DNA from: a virus
Direction: 5' to 3' (one strand)
Length of the DNA stretch: 64,000 nt
IMG/VR virus record: IMGVR_UViG_3300033977_000098
Span: 1-64,000 of that record
Shown piece by piece: positions 14,687 to 22,825 of this stretch (its first letter is position 1; the number at the start of each line of letters is the position of its first letter). The notes beneath the pieces are model-generated. The model had not been told where the DNA came from and searched no databases. It saw only the letters and a list, made by a program, of their open reading frames with translations. Position numbers and translations under genes: made by a program.

Positions 14687-17224
14687 TTACCGCCCGAGCA
14701 GAGCCGCCGCCGGACTGTTCGGCGCCATCAGATGTGCGGGAACAGGCCCGGCCTTGATGAGCCGCGCGAGCTTCAGTTTGGCGTCGATATCGCCCTGCGT
14801 GAGTCCTTTCACAACGTCGTCCTTCGTGGGCTGTGCCGCGTTGGCACCTGGCGGCACTGCGCCCGTGTCGTTTTCCTTCGGCCCGGCAGGGTGCGTGACG
14901 GGCGGCGCCGCCTTGACCAGAACTTGTGTGCGATCACCGATCCCGGGCGCCGTACCGCCCGTATTCTCGGGCTCGCCGTACATGGCGATGAAGATTTTGT
15001 TCATGTCTTCCAAGCTCTGCTCGCGCGATTTGGCCAGCTTTTCGTCGAGCAGCTTCACCACGTCTTCCAGAGTGAACGCTTTGTCATTCGGATGCGCCTG
15101 GCCCGGATATGCGCCCTGGGTGCCGCCGCCGACCGAAGTCGGGGCCGGACCTGCGCCCGCGACATCGACGCCGCTGATCGTCTTGCTCGCATCGACGCTG
15201 GCACTCGCGCTCGCGCTCTCCGAAACGCTGGCGCTGCCCACGGCCTTCAAGACGCGATTAATGATGCCAGTGCAGCCGTCCATGTGACCCTTGGCCAACG
15301 CGACCGCCCGGGAATGGTGCGCCTTGTGCATCGTACCCAGCACTCGCAGGAGATCGCCAGCACTGCGCGCCTTAGCCAATTCTTCCTGTGCCACTTTTTC
15401 AAGCTGTTCGAATTCTTCCATGGTTTTGTTCTCCTTTGCGGCCAGTGCGGCCTTTTCTGCCTGAAGTGCTTCCAGTTCGCGCGTTTCCAGTTCGACTAAA
15501 CTCGTCATGCAGCCGATGGACTTATCGAGGAGCGCGGCCACATCTTCCGGATTGTCGCCCTCTTCTGCCGCCGCTGCCTTCAGAAACTCGACGGTGTCGT
15601 GGACCTCAGCAAGCTGCTCGGCTGTCCATTCGGCGGCCTTGCTCATGTCGGGCTCCATGAGGAATTGATACGCCAGGGCGATCTTCTTGGCTTCAGCGGA
15701 AACCTCAATCCCGAACTTCTTGGCGGCCGCCCGAATACGCGCCAGCACCTTCGACTCTTGCTCGGAAGGAATGCCTTTATGCTGTCCCCAGCGCGCCAAG
15801 GCGTTCCGCACGTGCGCGGCATCGTGAATCGGATACTTCCACGTCGCGATGTCGTCGGGGTCCCCGACATAGGCGAAGTCAGAGGCGTGCAGGTCTTTCC
15901 CACCCTTCCGTTTCGTCTTGCCCGCTTTGGTGAGTGCTTCCCAGGCTTTGAGTGCGGCGGTTTCCGGGAGCGGCTTTTCGAGAGCCACGCTGGCTGGGTC
16001 GCGCAAGTCCGTCTTGCAGCATTCCGCCTGCGCCGTGGCAAGTGACGTGTCGCTCAATTCTTTTCCGCACTTCGCGCAGTAAACGGCTTCGCGCTTTCTT
16101 ACCTTAGCGATGAGCGCCTCGACGCGCGCCAAGTCCATGCCGACAGCTTCAGGGGCCATGTGAGCCCCCACGATTGCCGCTAAATCGGCTTTGCCAACTT
16201 CTTCATAGGTCTGCCGGACCTCGATGGGATCTCCGAAGGTGATCTCGCCATCCTTGCCCATCTTGTAAGGGATTTTGTAGGTCTTGCTGTCGCAGTCCAC
16301 ATAGACTTCGGCGTCCGTGAAGTCGCGCATCCAGCAATACTTACCGCTAGGCGCCCCCATGTCCATGCCCGACCGTGGGTTGTACTTGTCGCTCACCGCG
16401 TCGCGCAGCACGCGCTCTTTCTGTTCGTGGGTCAACTCTTCAGCCTTGATGAATTCAGCTTTCAGTGCTGCTTTGATGCCCGCAGCGGCGCATTTGGGGC
16501 ACATGGTTTCGCTGCCCACGGCCTTGAACGTCTTGCCGCATTTGGAGCATTTCGTATCGCCGGTGGGCGCAGGCTGAATTGTGCCGTCAGGTCCGACCGT
16601 AACGCCGCTTCCTGGAGTTTGTCCGTAGGGCGGAGGGACGACAGGCTTCGCTCCTTCCTCGGGCACCGGGGGGAGGCCCCCAACGCTAGCGACTTGCGCC
16701 TTCTTGAATTCGCGCTGTTCGCTCATGCCATTCGCCTTGACCAATTCGAAGCGCGCTTCCTTGAGACAAGGCGAGTCCACAAGAGAGATTTCGCCGGGCT
16801 TTGCCGTGTACCAGGTGTATTCGCGGGTTTGTTTCGTGGCCGGATCGGTGTACGGCGCGCGCCAAGTCTTCACGTAATTGCCGCCCTGAGAGAAGCCAGT
16901 GTAAACACCTTCCATCACCTTCTTCCAGGCGTCGTCGTCCACGACCTTGAAGCCCATGGCGATCTGTCTATTGGCATCGCGGAAGTCAATGGATTTCCCC
17001 ACTCCTGCGGCTTTGAGCTGATGCATTTCCCGCAAGGGCGCGATGGACTTTCCATCCGTGGCCTTACTAAATTCTTCATTCATGTCTTTGTAGTAGGGTA
17101 CGGTGGAGGTGTAGTGGAGAACCTCATCATCGCGGTCGGGCCGTTCGCCAGTCACGACGCCATAGACAGTGCGCGTCGCTTCGTCTACTTTGGCAAGCGG
17201 CCAGAATTTTCGGAAGTTCAACAT
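14687..17224 (-). CDS. XkdF-like prohead protease fused to zinc ribbons and scaffold
   Basis: 845 residues. Residues 1-165 form the XkdF-like protease domain (LREMHQ with the candidate catalytic His, GFSQGGNYVK, and EISLVDSPC). Residues ~220-250 hold a zinc ribbon (CSKCGKTF...CPKC), and ~385-405 a second (CAKCGKEL...CC). A DUF6582-like segment follows (ASDFAYVGDPDDIATW, YPIHDAAHVRNALARWGQ). The last ~300 residues are charged helix, Ser/Ala-rich and scaffold-like. The single chain would place protease and scaffold inside the procapsid. A TTGACG-17-TAACTT promoter precedes it. Confidence 0.8.
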   Translation of the reverse strand: MLNFRKFWPLAKVDEATRTVYGVVTGERPDRDDEVLHYTSTVPYYKDMNEEFSKATDGKSIAPLREMHQLKAAGVGKSIDFRDANRQIAMGFKVVDDDAWKKVMEGVYTGFSQGGNYVKTWRAPYTDPATKQTREYTWYTAKPGEISLVDSPCLKEARFELVKANGMSEQREFKKAQVASVGGLPPVPEEGAKPVVPPPYGQTPGSGVTVGPDGTIQPAPTGDTKCSKCGKTFKAVGSETMCPKCAAAGIKAALKAEFIKAEELTHEQKERVLRDAVSDKYNPRSGMDMGAPSGKYCWMRDFTDAEVYVDCDSKTYKIPYKMGKDGEITFGDPIEVRQTYEEVGKADLAAIVGAHMAPEAVGMDLARVEALIAKVRKREAVYCAKCGKELSDTSLATAQAECCKTDLRDPASVALEKPLPETAALKAWEALTKAGKTKRKGGKDLHASDFAYVGDPDDIATWKYPIHDAAHVRNALARWGQHKGIPSEQESKVLARIRAAAKKFGIEVSAEAKKIALAYQFLMEPDMSKAAEWTAEQLAEVHDTVEFLKAAAAEEGDNPEDVAALLDKSIGCMTSLVELETRELEALQAEKAALAAKENKTMEEFEQLEKVAQEELAKARSAGDLLRVLGTMHKAHHSRAVALAKGHMDGCTGIINRVLKAVGSASVSESASASASVDASKTISGVDVAGAGPAPTSVGGGTQGAYPGQAHPNDKAFTLEDVVKLLDEKLAKSREQSLEDMNKIFIAMYGEPENTGGTAPGIGDRTQVLVKAAPPVTHPAGPKENDTGAVPPGANAAQPTKDDVVKGLTQGDIDAKLKLARLIKAGPVPAHLMAPNSPAAALLGR

Positions 17225-17244
17225 GAGCCTCCGGCACCAGACAA

Positions 17245-17273
17245 AAGTTAGGAAACCGGATTTGAGGCGTCAA
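17245..17273 (-). promoter_or_regulatory. Leftward promoter of protease/capsid operon
   Basis: Minus strand: TTGACG (17268-17273), 17-nt spacer, TAACTT (17245-17250), preceded by seven A. Transcription would start about 20 nt before the protease ATG. It is the same class as other leftward promoters in the window. Confidence 0.65.
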
Positions 17274-17281
17274 GACTTTTT

Positions 17282-17310
17282 TTATTGATTCCGTGGAAAA
17301 GTGCTATACT
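17282..17310 (+). promoter_or_regulatory. Rightward promoter of small zinc-ribbon gene
   Basis: A good -10, TATACT (17305-17310), with only weak -35 candidates (TTATTG at 17 nt, or TTGATT at 14 nt). It is divergent from the protease promoter and fires the only short rightward gene in this part of the late region. Confidence 0.45.
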
Positions 17311-17327
17311 CGGGAGAGAGTGAAGCT

Positions 17328-17507
17328 ATGGAGGCTTTTACCCAAATCGCTCCGCCGATACCGGAAGTCACATTTGCCGCGTGTTTGGGATGCGGTCAAA
17401 TGAAGGCTCTGAGCGATGTTTTCGACGGGACGCTCTGCGAGGCGTGCCGGATCGCCAAGGGCTTGCTGCGGCCTGACGATGCCTTACTGGAGACGGTCGC
17501 TGCATGA
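17328..17507 (+). CDS. Small zinc-ribbon protein on the opposite strand
   Basis: 59 residues from ATG 17328 (GGGAGAG upstream). Contains CLGCGQMK and CEACR, a four-cysteine zinc-binding motif. It is encoded against the flow of the late operon and has its own promoter, so it may be made at a different time, perhaps as a small regulator. It converges on the end of the small gene 17509-17658. Confidence 0.65.
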   Translation: MEAFTQIAPPIPEVTFAACLGCGQMKALSDVFDGTLCEACRIAKGLLRPDDALLETVAA

Positions 17508-17508
17508 T

Positions 17509-17658
17509 TCAAAACGTAGCCGGCACGACCTTGAACGCTCCCCCGTGAAACTGAACTGGCAGGCGCTCGAACCACAGCGCCGGGTCCGTTTGTCGCGTGA
17601 CCACGCGATAATCGCTCGGACCTGCGGCCTCACCCGGCTTCGGGCGCTTTTTGTCCAA
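17509..17658 (-). CDS. Small hypothetical protein after MuF, TTG start
   Basis: A 49-residue frame (MDKKRPKPGEAAGPSDYRV...) from TTG 17658, overlapping the last 29 nt of the MuF gene in a different frame and preceded directly by TGA. The C-terminal part (TDPALWFERLPVQF, HGGAFKVVPATF) has a strongly protein-like composition unlike the other frames. No SD is obvious, so translation may be coupled to MuF. No family recognised. Confidence 0.5.
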   Translation of the reverse strand: MDKKRPKPGEAAGPSDYRVVTRQTDPALWFERLPVQFHGGAFKVVPATF

Positions 17659-20600
17659 TCATGCTGGCAGGGCCCTGCTCGATTACGCCCGCGTCATTGA
17701 TGAACACATGCGCGCCACGAATGGTCACCCAGCCCTTGCCCAAGGCTTTGTTGAAACTGACCGCAATGACGGCGCAATCGCAGTTCTTGACCACAATACC
17801 GCCTATGTTGTATATATGAGAAGTGGTGGATGCGTCAAAAGCCCAGCCATGAAATCGCCCAACTTGAGTCTGAAGAATTCGCGCCGCCTTAAAGAACGGT
17901 GGTCCCGGTTCACAGCAGAGCAGCGCAAGATCATCCTGGCACCCGCTCACGCCGCTGCCAGCGTTGCCAACAGGGCTCGCATGAAAGAATTTTGGCGCAC
18001 TGCTACGCTCAGCCAACGTCGAAAGATGCTTGAACCTGCCCACGCTGCTGCGCGCGGTCGCAAAGAACGCCTGGAATCCAAGTTGGCACGTGCCGCAACT
18101 CGCTACATGCGCGCCGTCGGGATAGGCCCCCGAGAGCGGGCATTTGCAAAGATGCTCAAGTTCGCTGGAATCAAGTTCCGACAGCAAACTCCTTGCGGGC
18201 CTTACAGCTTGGACTTCACCATAGACGAAAGTTTCGTCGCCGTGGAAATACGAACGGGGAGCAGCAACAAACGAGTAGCCAAAGCGGCCGCGCAGAGACT
18301 CAAAAGCGTCCTGGATCAATGGCACCTGTTCGAGGTTCGGTTCCATAGCGGGCATCCTCGCCGATTCCATGCGCATGTCATAAAGCAACTCGTCACCTTT
18401 CTTCAGTTCGTGCGCAAACAAGAAACCACGGCAGGTCAACATTGGGTGGTTAGGCCCGATGGTCAGTTTTATCCGTTCCGAGCCTATGGGCCGCGTAGGC
18501 CAGCCGTGATCACCAGGGAGCAATTGGCGCTCGTCGAGCGCCTCTTTAAGCTTAACGTCTCGTTGCGGAACATCCGTCGTGAAACTGGAGTAGCTCGGCG
18601 ACGACTGCCCGCAGTTCTCAGCCAACTCCAGCTCCAGCGCAATCGCGGGGCCGTGGTATGGCGCACCAAGCATTTGCTGAAGTCTGCCATAGGGCGCAAA
18701 AACTGAGCCTTCAAATACCGCGTTGGGATGTGCCGGGGGGGCCTCTACGTCCACGCCAGGGAAGGTTTCGCCTAGCGAAACGACCTCTCCATTCGCATCC
18801 TTACAGTCATCGCACGTGTTGGGCTCAACCGAAGTCTGCCATTGAAGTTTTTTTACTACCCCGCTGTCTTTCCAGACATCATAGTTCGCGTGGCATTGGG
18901 CGCGTGCGACCTCGGTGCGGGCAATCATCTCGGCGCGGGAATCAGAGAACGCGCCCGCCTCGCGGATTTGCTCGATAAGGTCGGGCATTGGAGTTTCTTT
19001 GCCGAAAGCATCCGTCACGATGCTGCGGAGATCGTCCCGCGTGGTATCACTGATGGCCCACTTCGCGTCGGCATTCTCGACGAACGTCCCATCTTCCAGT
19101 TTGTGCATTCCCACCAGTTCGGCCGCGCGTTCATCCGCCCAATCTTGTGCGCCTTGGTTCAGGGCAGAGATCATGTCGTCGTCCGTCAAGTCCAGTTCAG
19201 CTACACCTTTCCCGATGCCTGCGAACGCGGCGTGTCGCAGCGGGGGCGCTGCCTCCATTGGGATCTCGCCGAAAAGTTCCTGAAGCGCCTCGAAAATCGC
19301 ATCTGCGATGTTGATGGCGTCATCGTCCTGCTTAGCCAAATCGAACTCCTCGATTTTCTTTTTTCCATTCTTAAAGGGGATAGTGCGGATGCGCTCGAAA
19401 TCATCCGGGTCCGCCTGGCGCGCCCGATAACTGGAATCTGTTTCCTGAATCTCCGTTTTGAAGTCATGGTCCTTCAGCCATGCGCGCACATCTTCTTTTG
19501 TCCACGCATCCTTCGGCATGAAGAGGATCGACTGCGCCTCTGTCCGCCCACCTTCCGGACCCTTTTCGGAAGGCTTGCGAACGCCCACCGTTGCCGAAAT
19601 GCGCCGCGCCGCTTTCCCGAAGCCATCCACAATCAGGGCGTGCACCATCTCATCATGGACCTTCAGCAAGCGGTCAGCCTTTTCCTTGGCGCGGTCGCGC
19701 TGCCGGCGAAAAACTTTCTTGATAATTTCTGCCAGCTCGCGCTCCGCTTCCTGGAGGGCGGGCGTGGAATGCGAGGGGTCGATTTTGATGTTGGCCGCCT
19801 TCGCTAGTGGCAGGGAGCGGCTCTTAGTGGAAACGCTTGGTGCTTTGTCAATTAACTCGTCGCACGTCCCGCACTTGAATTGGCGCACTTGCTCATCGGC
19901 TGGCCCGAAATCGTTGCAGCAGCCCAGCTCCTTTGAGACACCACCTTTGACATAGACGGTTTTGCAATCGGCGTCTTTGACGGCACCTGGGAACTCCATG
20001 TACCCGGCGTCTTCTTCAGGCTTGCGAGAATCGCGTTTGAGAATCGTAAGCGTCTGCGCGCCACCAGTGGCTTTCCAATACGGTTGGAAATTCTTGACCG
20101 CCTCGATGAATTCCGGCGTCCACTCGCCCAGGAACTGGGTGGCTTTGTCGTCCACAAACTCGTGCGCCATGACCGGCTTGACGTTCGTGATGTCCAGTAC
20201 GTAGGCGCTCGCCTTGTTTTGTTGCAGCGCCACCCACACGGGTCCGAAGTCTGTCCGCGCTGTGAAGATCAAGATATCAAAATCCTTAGACAACTCCCGC
20301 AGGGCGTCCACGGCGCCGTCGATAAACTCCGTGATCGCCGTCGGGTCGTCGGGGTCGCCGACTTGAATGGTGGAATCGAAGTCGAGGCAGAGAAGGGGCT
20401 TTTGCAGCAAATCGGTTAGCGCCTTGACGAGTTCGCGCTCATAGGCGGCTGTCGGCATTTGCTGCAAGCCTTCATGTTTCACATAAACATTAGCATTGCT
20501 CAACTCCGTTGGCAAATCCTCTTCCACGATAAGGCTGTCCGACGCGATGGCAATGCCATCGGCCCGCACCAATAAGTTGGCGAGGTTGGTAAGTGTGTTC

Positions 20601-20797
20601 CGCACATCAGCGCTCACGTTGCCCTGCGCCGCAAACAGCGCCGCCTTGCGTAACGCTTCAGGGTCCGTGCTGTACCCCTGGTCGCAGAACTTCTGTAGTT
20701 CGCTGGGCCCCTCGCCAACCGCCGCGCAGAGGTCAGACCAGCCTCTACCTGAAGCCAGCGGACCTACGTAGTCAGTGCCGAACAATGATATACTCAT
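17630..20797 (-). CDS. MuF head protein with HAD domain and split by an intein
   Basis: 1055 residues from ATG 20797 (GAGGTGG upstream). Residues ~135-220 carry HAD-type motifs (LLCLDFDSTI with DxD, IFTAR, FVDDKA), a phosphatase-like domain. A cysteine-rich patch follows near residue 300 (CCNDF, CGTCDELI). Residues ~590-690 are the MuF/SPP1 gp7 domain (ARTEVARAQCHANYDVWK, CDDCKDANGE, PPAHPN). The MuF motif HPNCDC is interrupted after N692 by a 313-residue intein and resumes at C1006. The C-terminus repeats GWVTIRGAHVFI seen in the next gene upstream. MuF proteins sit inside the head near the portal and are often injected. Confidence 0.82.
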   Translation of the reverse strand: MSISLFGTDYVGPLASGRGWSDLCAAVGEGPSELQKFCDQGYSTDPEALRKAALFAAQGNVSADVRNTLTNLANLLVRADGIAIASDSLIVEEDLPTELSNANVYVKHEGLQQMPTAAYERELVKALTDLLQKPLLCLDFDSTIQVGDPDDPTAITEFIDGAVDALRELSKDFDILIFTARTDFGPVWVALQQNKASAYVLDITNVKPVMAHEFVDDKATQFLGEWTPEFIEAVKNFQPYWKATGGAQTLTILKRDSRKPEEDAGYMEFPGAVKDADCKTVYVKGGVSKELGCCNDFGPADEQVRQFKCGTCDELIDKAPSVSTKSRSLPLAKAANIKIDPSHSTPALQEAERELAEIIKKVFRRQRDRAKEKADRLLKVHDEMVHALIVDGFGKAARRISATVGVRKPSEKGPEGGRTEAQSILFMPKDAWTKEDVRAWLKDHDFKTEIQETDSSYRARQADPDDFERIRTIPFKNGKKKIEEFDLAKQDDDAINIADAIFEALQELFGEIPMEAAPPLRHAAFAGIGKGVAELDLTDDDMISALNQGAQDWADERAAELVGMHKLEDGTFVENADAKWAISDTTRDDLRSIVTDAFGKETPMPDLIEQIREAGAFSDSRAEMIARTEVARAQCHANYDVWKDSGVVKKLQWQTSVEPNTCDDCKDANGEVVSLGETFPGVDVEAPPAHPNAVFEGSVFAPYGRLQQMLGAPYHGPAIALELELAENCGQSSPSYSSFTTDVPQRDVKLKEALDERQLLPGDHGWPTRPIGSERIKLTIGPNHPMLTCRGFLFAHELKKGDELLYDMRMESARMPAMEPNLEQVPLIQDAFESLRGRFGYSFVAAPRSYFHGDETFVYGEVQAVRPARSLLSELDSSELEHLCKCPLSGAYPDGAHVASCGTCQLGFQAFFATARSSVGRFKHLSTLAERSSAPKFFHASPVGNAGSGVSGCQDDLALLCCEPGPPFFKAARILQTQVGRFHGWAFDASTTSHIYNIGGIVVKNCDCAVIAVSFNKALGKGWVTIRGAHVFINDAGVIEQGPASMIGQKAPEAG
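17783..18721 (-). mobile_element. Ala1 intein in the MuF protein
   Basis: 313 residues inserted between PPAHPN and CDCAV. The intein begins AVFEGSVFAPYG (Ala1 rather than Cys/Ser). It has a block B with TIGPNHPMLT and HELKKGDELL, and ends with block F/G FDASTTSHIYNIGGIVVKN followed by Cys+1. Ala1 with a nucleophilic +1 Cys is the class 2 layout, in which the C-extein cysteine attacks directly. No LAGLIDADG motif occurs in the intein frame. Its centre reads as low-complexity sequence because the opposite strand carries an endonuclease-like frame. Confidence 0.82.
17849..18706 (+). CDS. Vsr/DUF559-like endonuclease antisense inside the MuF intein
   Basis: A 285-residue frame from ATG 17849 (an alternative ATG lies at 17816), entirely inside the intein coding region but on the opposite strand. 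The centre has the restriction-like core of DUF559/Vsr proteins: ERAFAKMLKFAGIKF, RQQTPCGPYSLDF and ESFVAVEI, followed by QRLKSVLDQWHLFEVRF. Upstream is a repeated basic segment (RKIILAPAHAAA and RRKMLEPAHAAA), and downstream a helix-turn-helix-like stretch (VSLRNIRRETGVARRRL). It would be the homing enzyme of the intein, encoded antisense. No strong SD precedes either start. Confidence 0.68.
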   Translation: MKSPNLSLKNSRRLKERWSRFTAEQRKIILAPAHAAASVANRARMKEFWRTATLSQRRKMLEPAHAAARGRKERLESKLARAATRYMRAVGIGPRERAFAKMLKFAGIKFRQQTPCGPYSLDFTIDESFVAVEIRTGSSNKRVAKAAAQRLKSVLDQWHLFEVRFHSGHPRRFHAHVIKQLVTFLQFVRKQETTAGQHWVVRPDGQFYPFRAYGPRRPAVITREQLALVERLFKLNVSLRNIRRETGVARRRLPAVLSQLQLQRNRGAVVWRTKHLLKSAIGRKN

Positions 20798-20918
20798 CGG
20801 TATCCACCTCATCGACCTTACTGGACAGCGGTTTGGTAAGCTCGTCGTTCTGCGACGGAGCCCGAAGCTGGTAGCGTATGGTTCGCTTTGGGAGTGTCTC
20901 TGTGACCATCGTCTCCAT
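20772..20918 (-). CDS. Small acidic protein overlapping MuF start
   Basis: 48 residues (METMVTETLPKRTIRYQL...DTDEYIIVRH) in a different frame from the HTH frame above and the MuF gene below, overlapping the MuF start by 26 nt. The composition is clearly protein-like with an acidic C-terminal half. It shows that the HTH frame is probably not the translated one across 20.8-20.9 kb. A GGAG lies close to the second ATG. No family recognised. Confidence 0.55.
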   Translation of the reverse strand: METMVTETLPKRTIRYQLRAPSQNDELTKPLSSKVDEVDTDEYIIVRH

Positions 20919-21409
20919 CCTCTTGGATGCCTCGGCAGGCCATAAACCTGGAAGATGCGAACCACAGTTATTTCCGTGCGCCTAATACGCTTAGCAACCT
21001 GCTTCAACGTGAGACCCGCCATGTAGAGCTGGTGCATCGGCCGCACGACCTCGATGGGCCACAACGTTGTGCGGCGGCGATTCAGGCGCGGACCGCGCGA
21101 GCCAGTCGGACGTCTCTCTACGCCGAATCGCCGCAATGCATACAAAATCGCAGTATGATGGACGCCATACCGGTCCGCAAGCTGGTGAAGCGTCCAACCT
21201 TTCCGGTAAAGCTGCGCGCATTCCTGTAACGGCACTGTGGCGTGAAACGGGCGTATGGGAAAGCCGTTGCGCGCGAAGAGCTGACGGACCCGTTCGCGGG
21301 ACAGGCCGATGCGCCGCGCCACTTCCGCGACCGTGAGCCCTGCGACGTGAAGCCGATGCAGCTTTCGGATGTGCTCTGTGGTCCATCTTCGAGCATGTTC
21401 ACTTCGCAT
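20798..21409 (-). CDS. Triple helix-turn-helix protein, open in frame into MuF
   Basis: From ATG 21409 (GGAG at 8 nt) the frame encodes three successive helix-turn-helix units: GLTVAEVARRIGLSRERVR, GWTLHQLADRYGVHHTAIL and GLTLKQVAKRIRRTEITVV, each followed by a short basic linker. The start overlaps the stop of the upstream gene by 11 nt. No stop codon occurs before the MuF ATG in the same frame, so a fusion is possible, but the last ~40 codons look non-coding and a different small gene occupies that stretch. The stop codon may have been lost, or the gene was inserted here. Confidence 0.6.
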
Positions 21410-22823
21410 CGGGATTCTCCAAAAAGCTACCATCATCAAGTTTGTGTAGAGCAAACGGCGATGTGATTTTGCTGATAAATGCCCGAAGCTGCTTGAGGTT
21501 TTTGAGCGGGGTCATCTGCCCTATTCGGAACGCCCCCATGCCTTCGTGCACGAATATCTTTTCACCCCCCCCTCGGTTGTCGATGAGTACGCAATAGCCT
21601 TTCGCACGATTCTGCGTCAGGTCTTCTAGCTTTCTCTCTCGGCATTCTGGCCGCATGTTGATGCGCACGTTCGTCAGCTTCTTGCCCAACAGCGTCTTGA
21701 CCTCAAGCCCGACCTTACCGCCCCCGGCGCGCACGTAGATATCGAGGGGGGAATTGTCTGGTGTGCGCTCACCGCCTACCGCCTCCGCAACGCGCTGTTC
21801 GTTCGCATCCGCCTTGCGCTGGTGCGCCTTCAAGGCCGGCTTGAAGTTCTTAAGCGCGGCCGTGCACTTGTCGGCAACCAGCGAGCCATCTGGCTTGAGC
21901 TGGTGGCCTACCATGCTGTGGGGGCCGTGCGTGATGCGCCCAGCCTCGTCGATAAACACGTGGGCACCGCGGATCGTGACCCAGCCTTTACTAACTGGTT
22001 GCGGCGCCGCGCCCTCTGTCCATCGTCCGTGCTCATCACGCGGCTGGTCCGGCGAATACTTGCTCAAGCTTTCCCACGCTGTTAACGCCTTGTTCACGCC
22101 GAAGCGTGCGCCAATAGCGTCGCGCCGGCCGATGAGCGCGTTCGCGTATTTCCCGGACAGCCCAGCTTCGTTCACTAGCTCGCGGATCGTGTCGTCATCA
22201 AGGGTGGCGACGAGGTGTTGCGCCTGGGCTTGCAATTCGTCATCAGTGAACCCCGCAAATATTGGTGCCGCATCAGGCGCCGTTTCCCGGTCCCGCATTG
22301 AATCAATCTCCGGGACTATTATTGCTGAAACGTCCTTATCCTGGCCTTGGGCTCGGAACGCGAACGTGCTTCCATTGTCGATGCGCAGATCGCGGCCATC
22401 AACACGTAGGATATTGCGGCCGCTGCTGCCGATGACATCGTGGTTAGCAAGGAGACAATCTGTAAGAAACCCGTCGCGCACGTCGGGGCTTTCGGCCAGT
22501 TCGTCACTGTCCAACTGTTCGCCTTCGACCATCTTGCCCGCGATGCCCAGGCCGCTCGCCTCGCCCCACCCGGCGTGGCCGGAAACGAGCTGCTTCTCTG
22601 GGACCGGCAATCCTACCGTGCGGTAAACCAGCGTCGCCAATAGTTCGGCGCGAGATTGCTCAGGGTCAAGCTGAGGGAACTTGACGTACCACTGCTGTCC
22701 GCTCTCGTCCTCGTAGACGCCGCCAGGATTTGAGCCTTTGTGCTGGCTGACGTGCCACCAGGAAGCAATGGACTCAGGTGCGCTCGCCTTGGTGAGCGTT
22801 CCGGCAATGAGAGAAGCGTCCAA
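21399..22823 (-). CDS. HipA-like kinase domain fused to PD-(D/E)XK-like domain
   Basis: 474 residues from TTG 22823. Residues ~25-200 resemble phage HipA/PI-kinase-like proteins: NPGGVYEDESGQQWYVKFP, RAELLATLVYRTVGLPVPE, DGFLTDCLLANHDVIG and RDLRIDNGSTFAFR. Then comes SKYSPDQPRDEHGRWTEG and the module GWVTIRGAHVFIDEAGRI. Residues ~355-400 contain LDIYV...VGLEVKTLL, a possible D..ExK nuclease signature. The C-terminus ends HKLDDGSFLENPDAK, matching a MuF segment (HKLEDGTFVENADAK). The arrangement recalls capsid-associated effector proteins. Activity is inferred. Confidence 0.62.
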   Translation of the reverse strand: MDASLIAGTLTKASAPESIASWWHVSQHKGSNPGGVYEDESGQQWYVKFPQLDPEQSRAELLATLVYRTVGLPVPEKQLVSGHAGWGEASGLGIAGKMVEGEQLDSDELAESPDVRDGFLTDCLLANHDVIGSSGRNILRVDGRDLRIDNGSTFAFRAQGQDKDVSAIIVPEIDSMRDRETAPDAAPIFAGFTDDELQAQAQHLVATLDDDTIRELVNEAGLSGKYANALIGRRDAIGARFGVNKALTAWESLSKYSPDQPRDEHGRWTEGAAPQPVSKGWVTIRGAHVFIDEAGRITHGPHSMVGHQLKPDGSLVADKCTAALKNFKPALKAHQRKADANEQRVAEAVGGERTPDNSPLDIYVRAGGGKVGLEVKTLLGKKLTNVRINMRPECRERKLEDLTQNRAKGYCVLIDNRGGGEKIFVHEGMGAFRIGQMTPLKNLKQLRAFISKITSPFALHKLDDGSFLENPDAK

Positions 22824-22825
22824 AT

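Noticed and set aside
13100-17251. Several plus-strand frames of 230-380 codons opposite capsid and protease genes
   Set aside because: All are shadows of well-supported minus-strand genes with typical reverse-complement composition.
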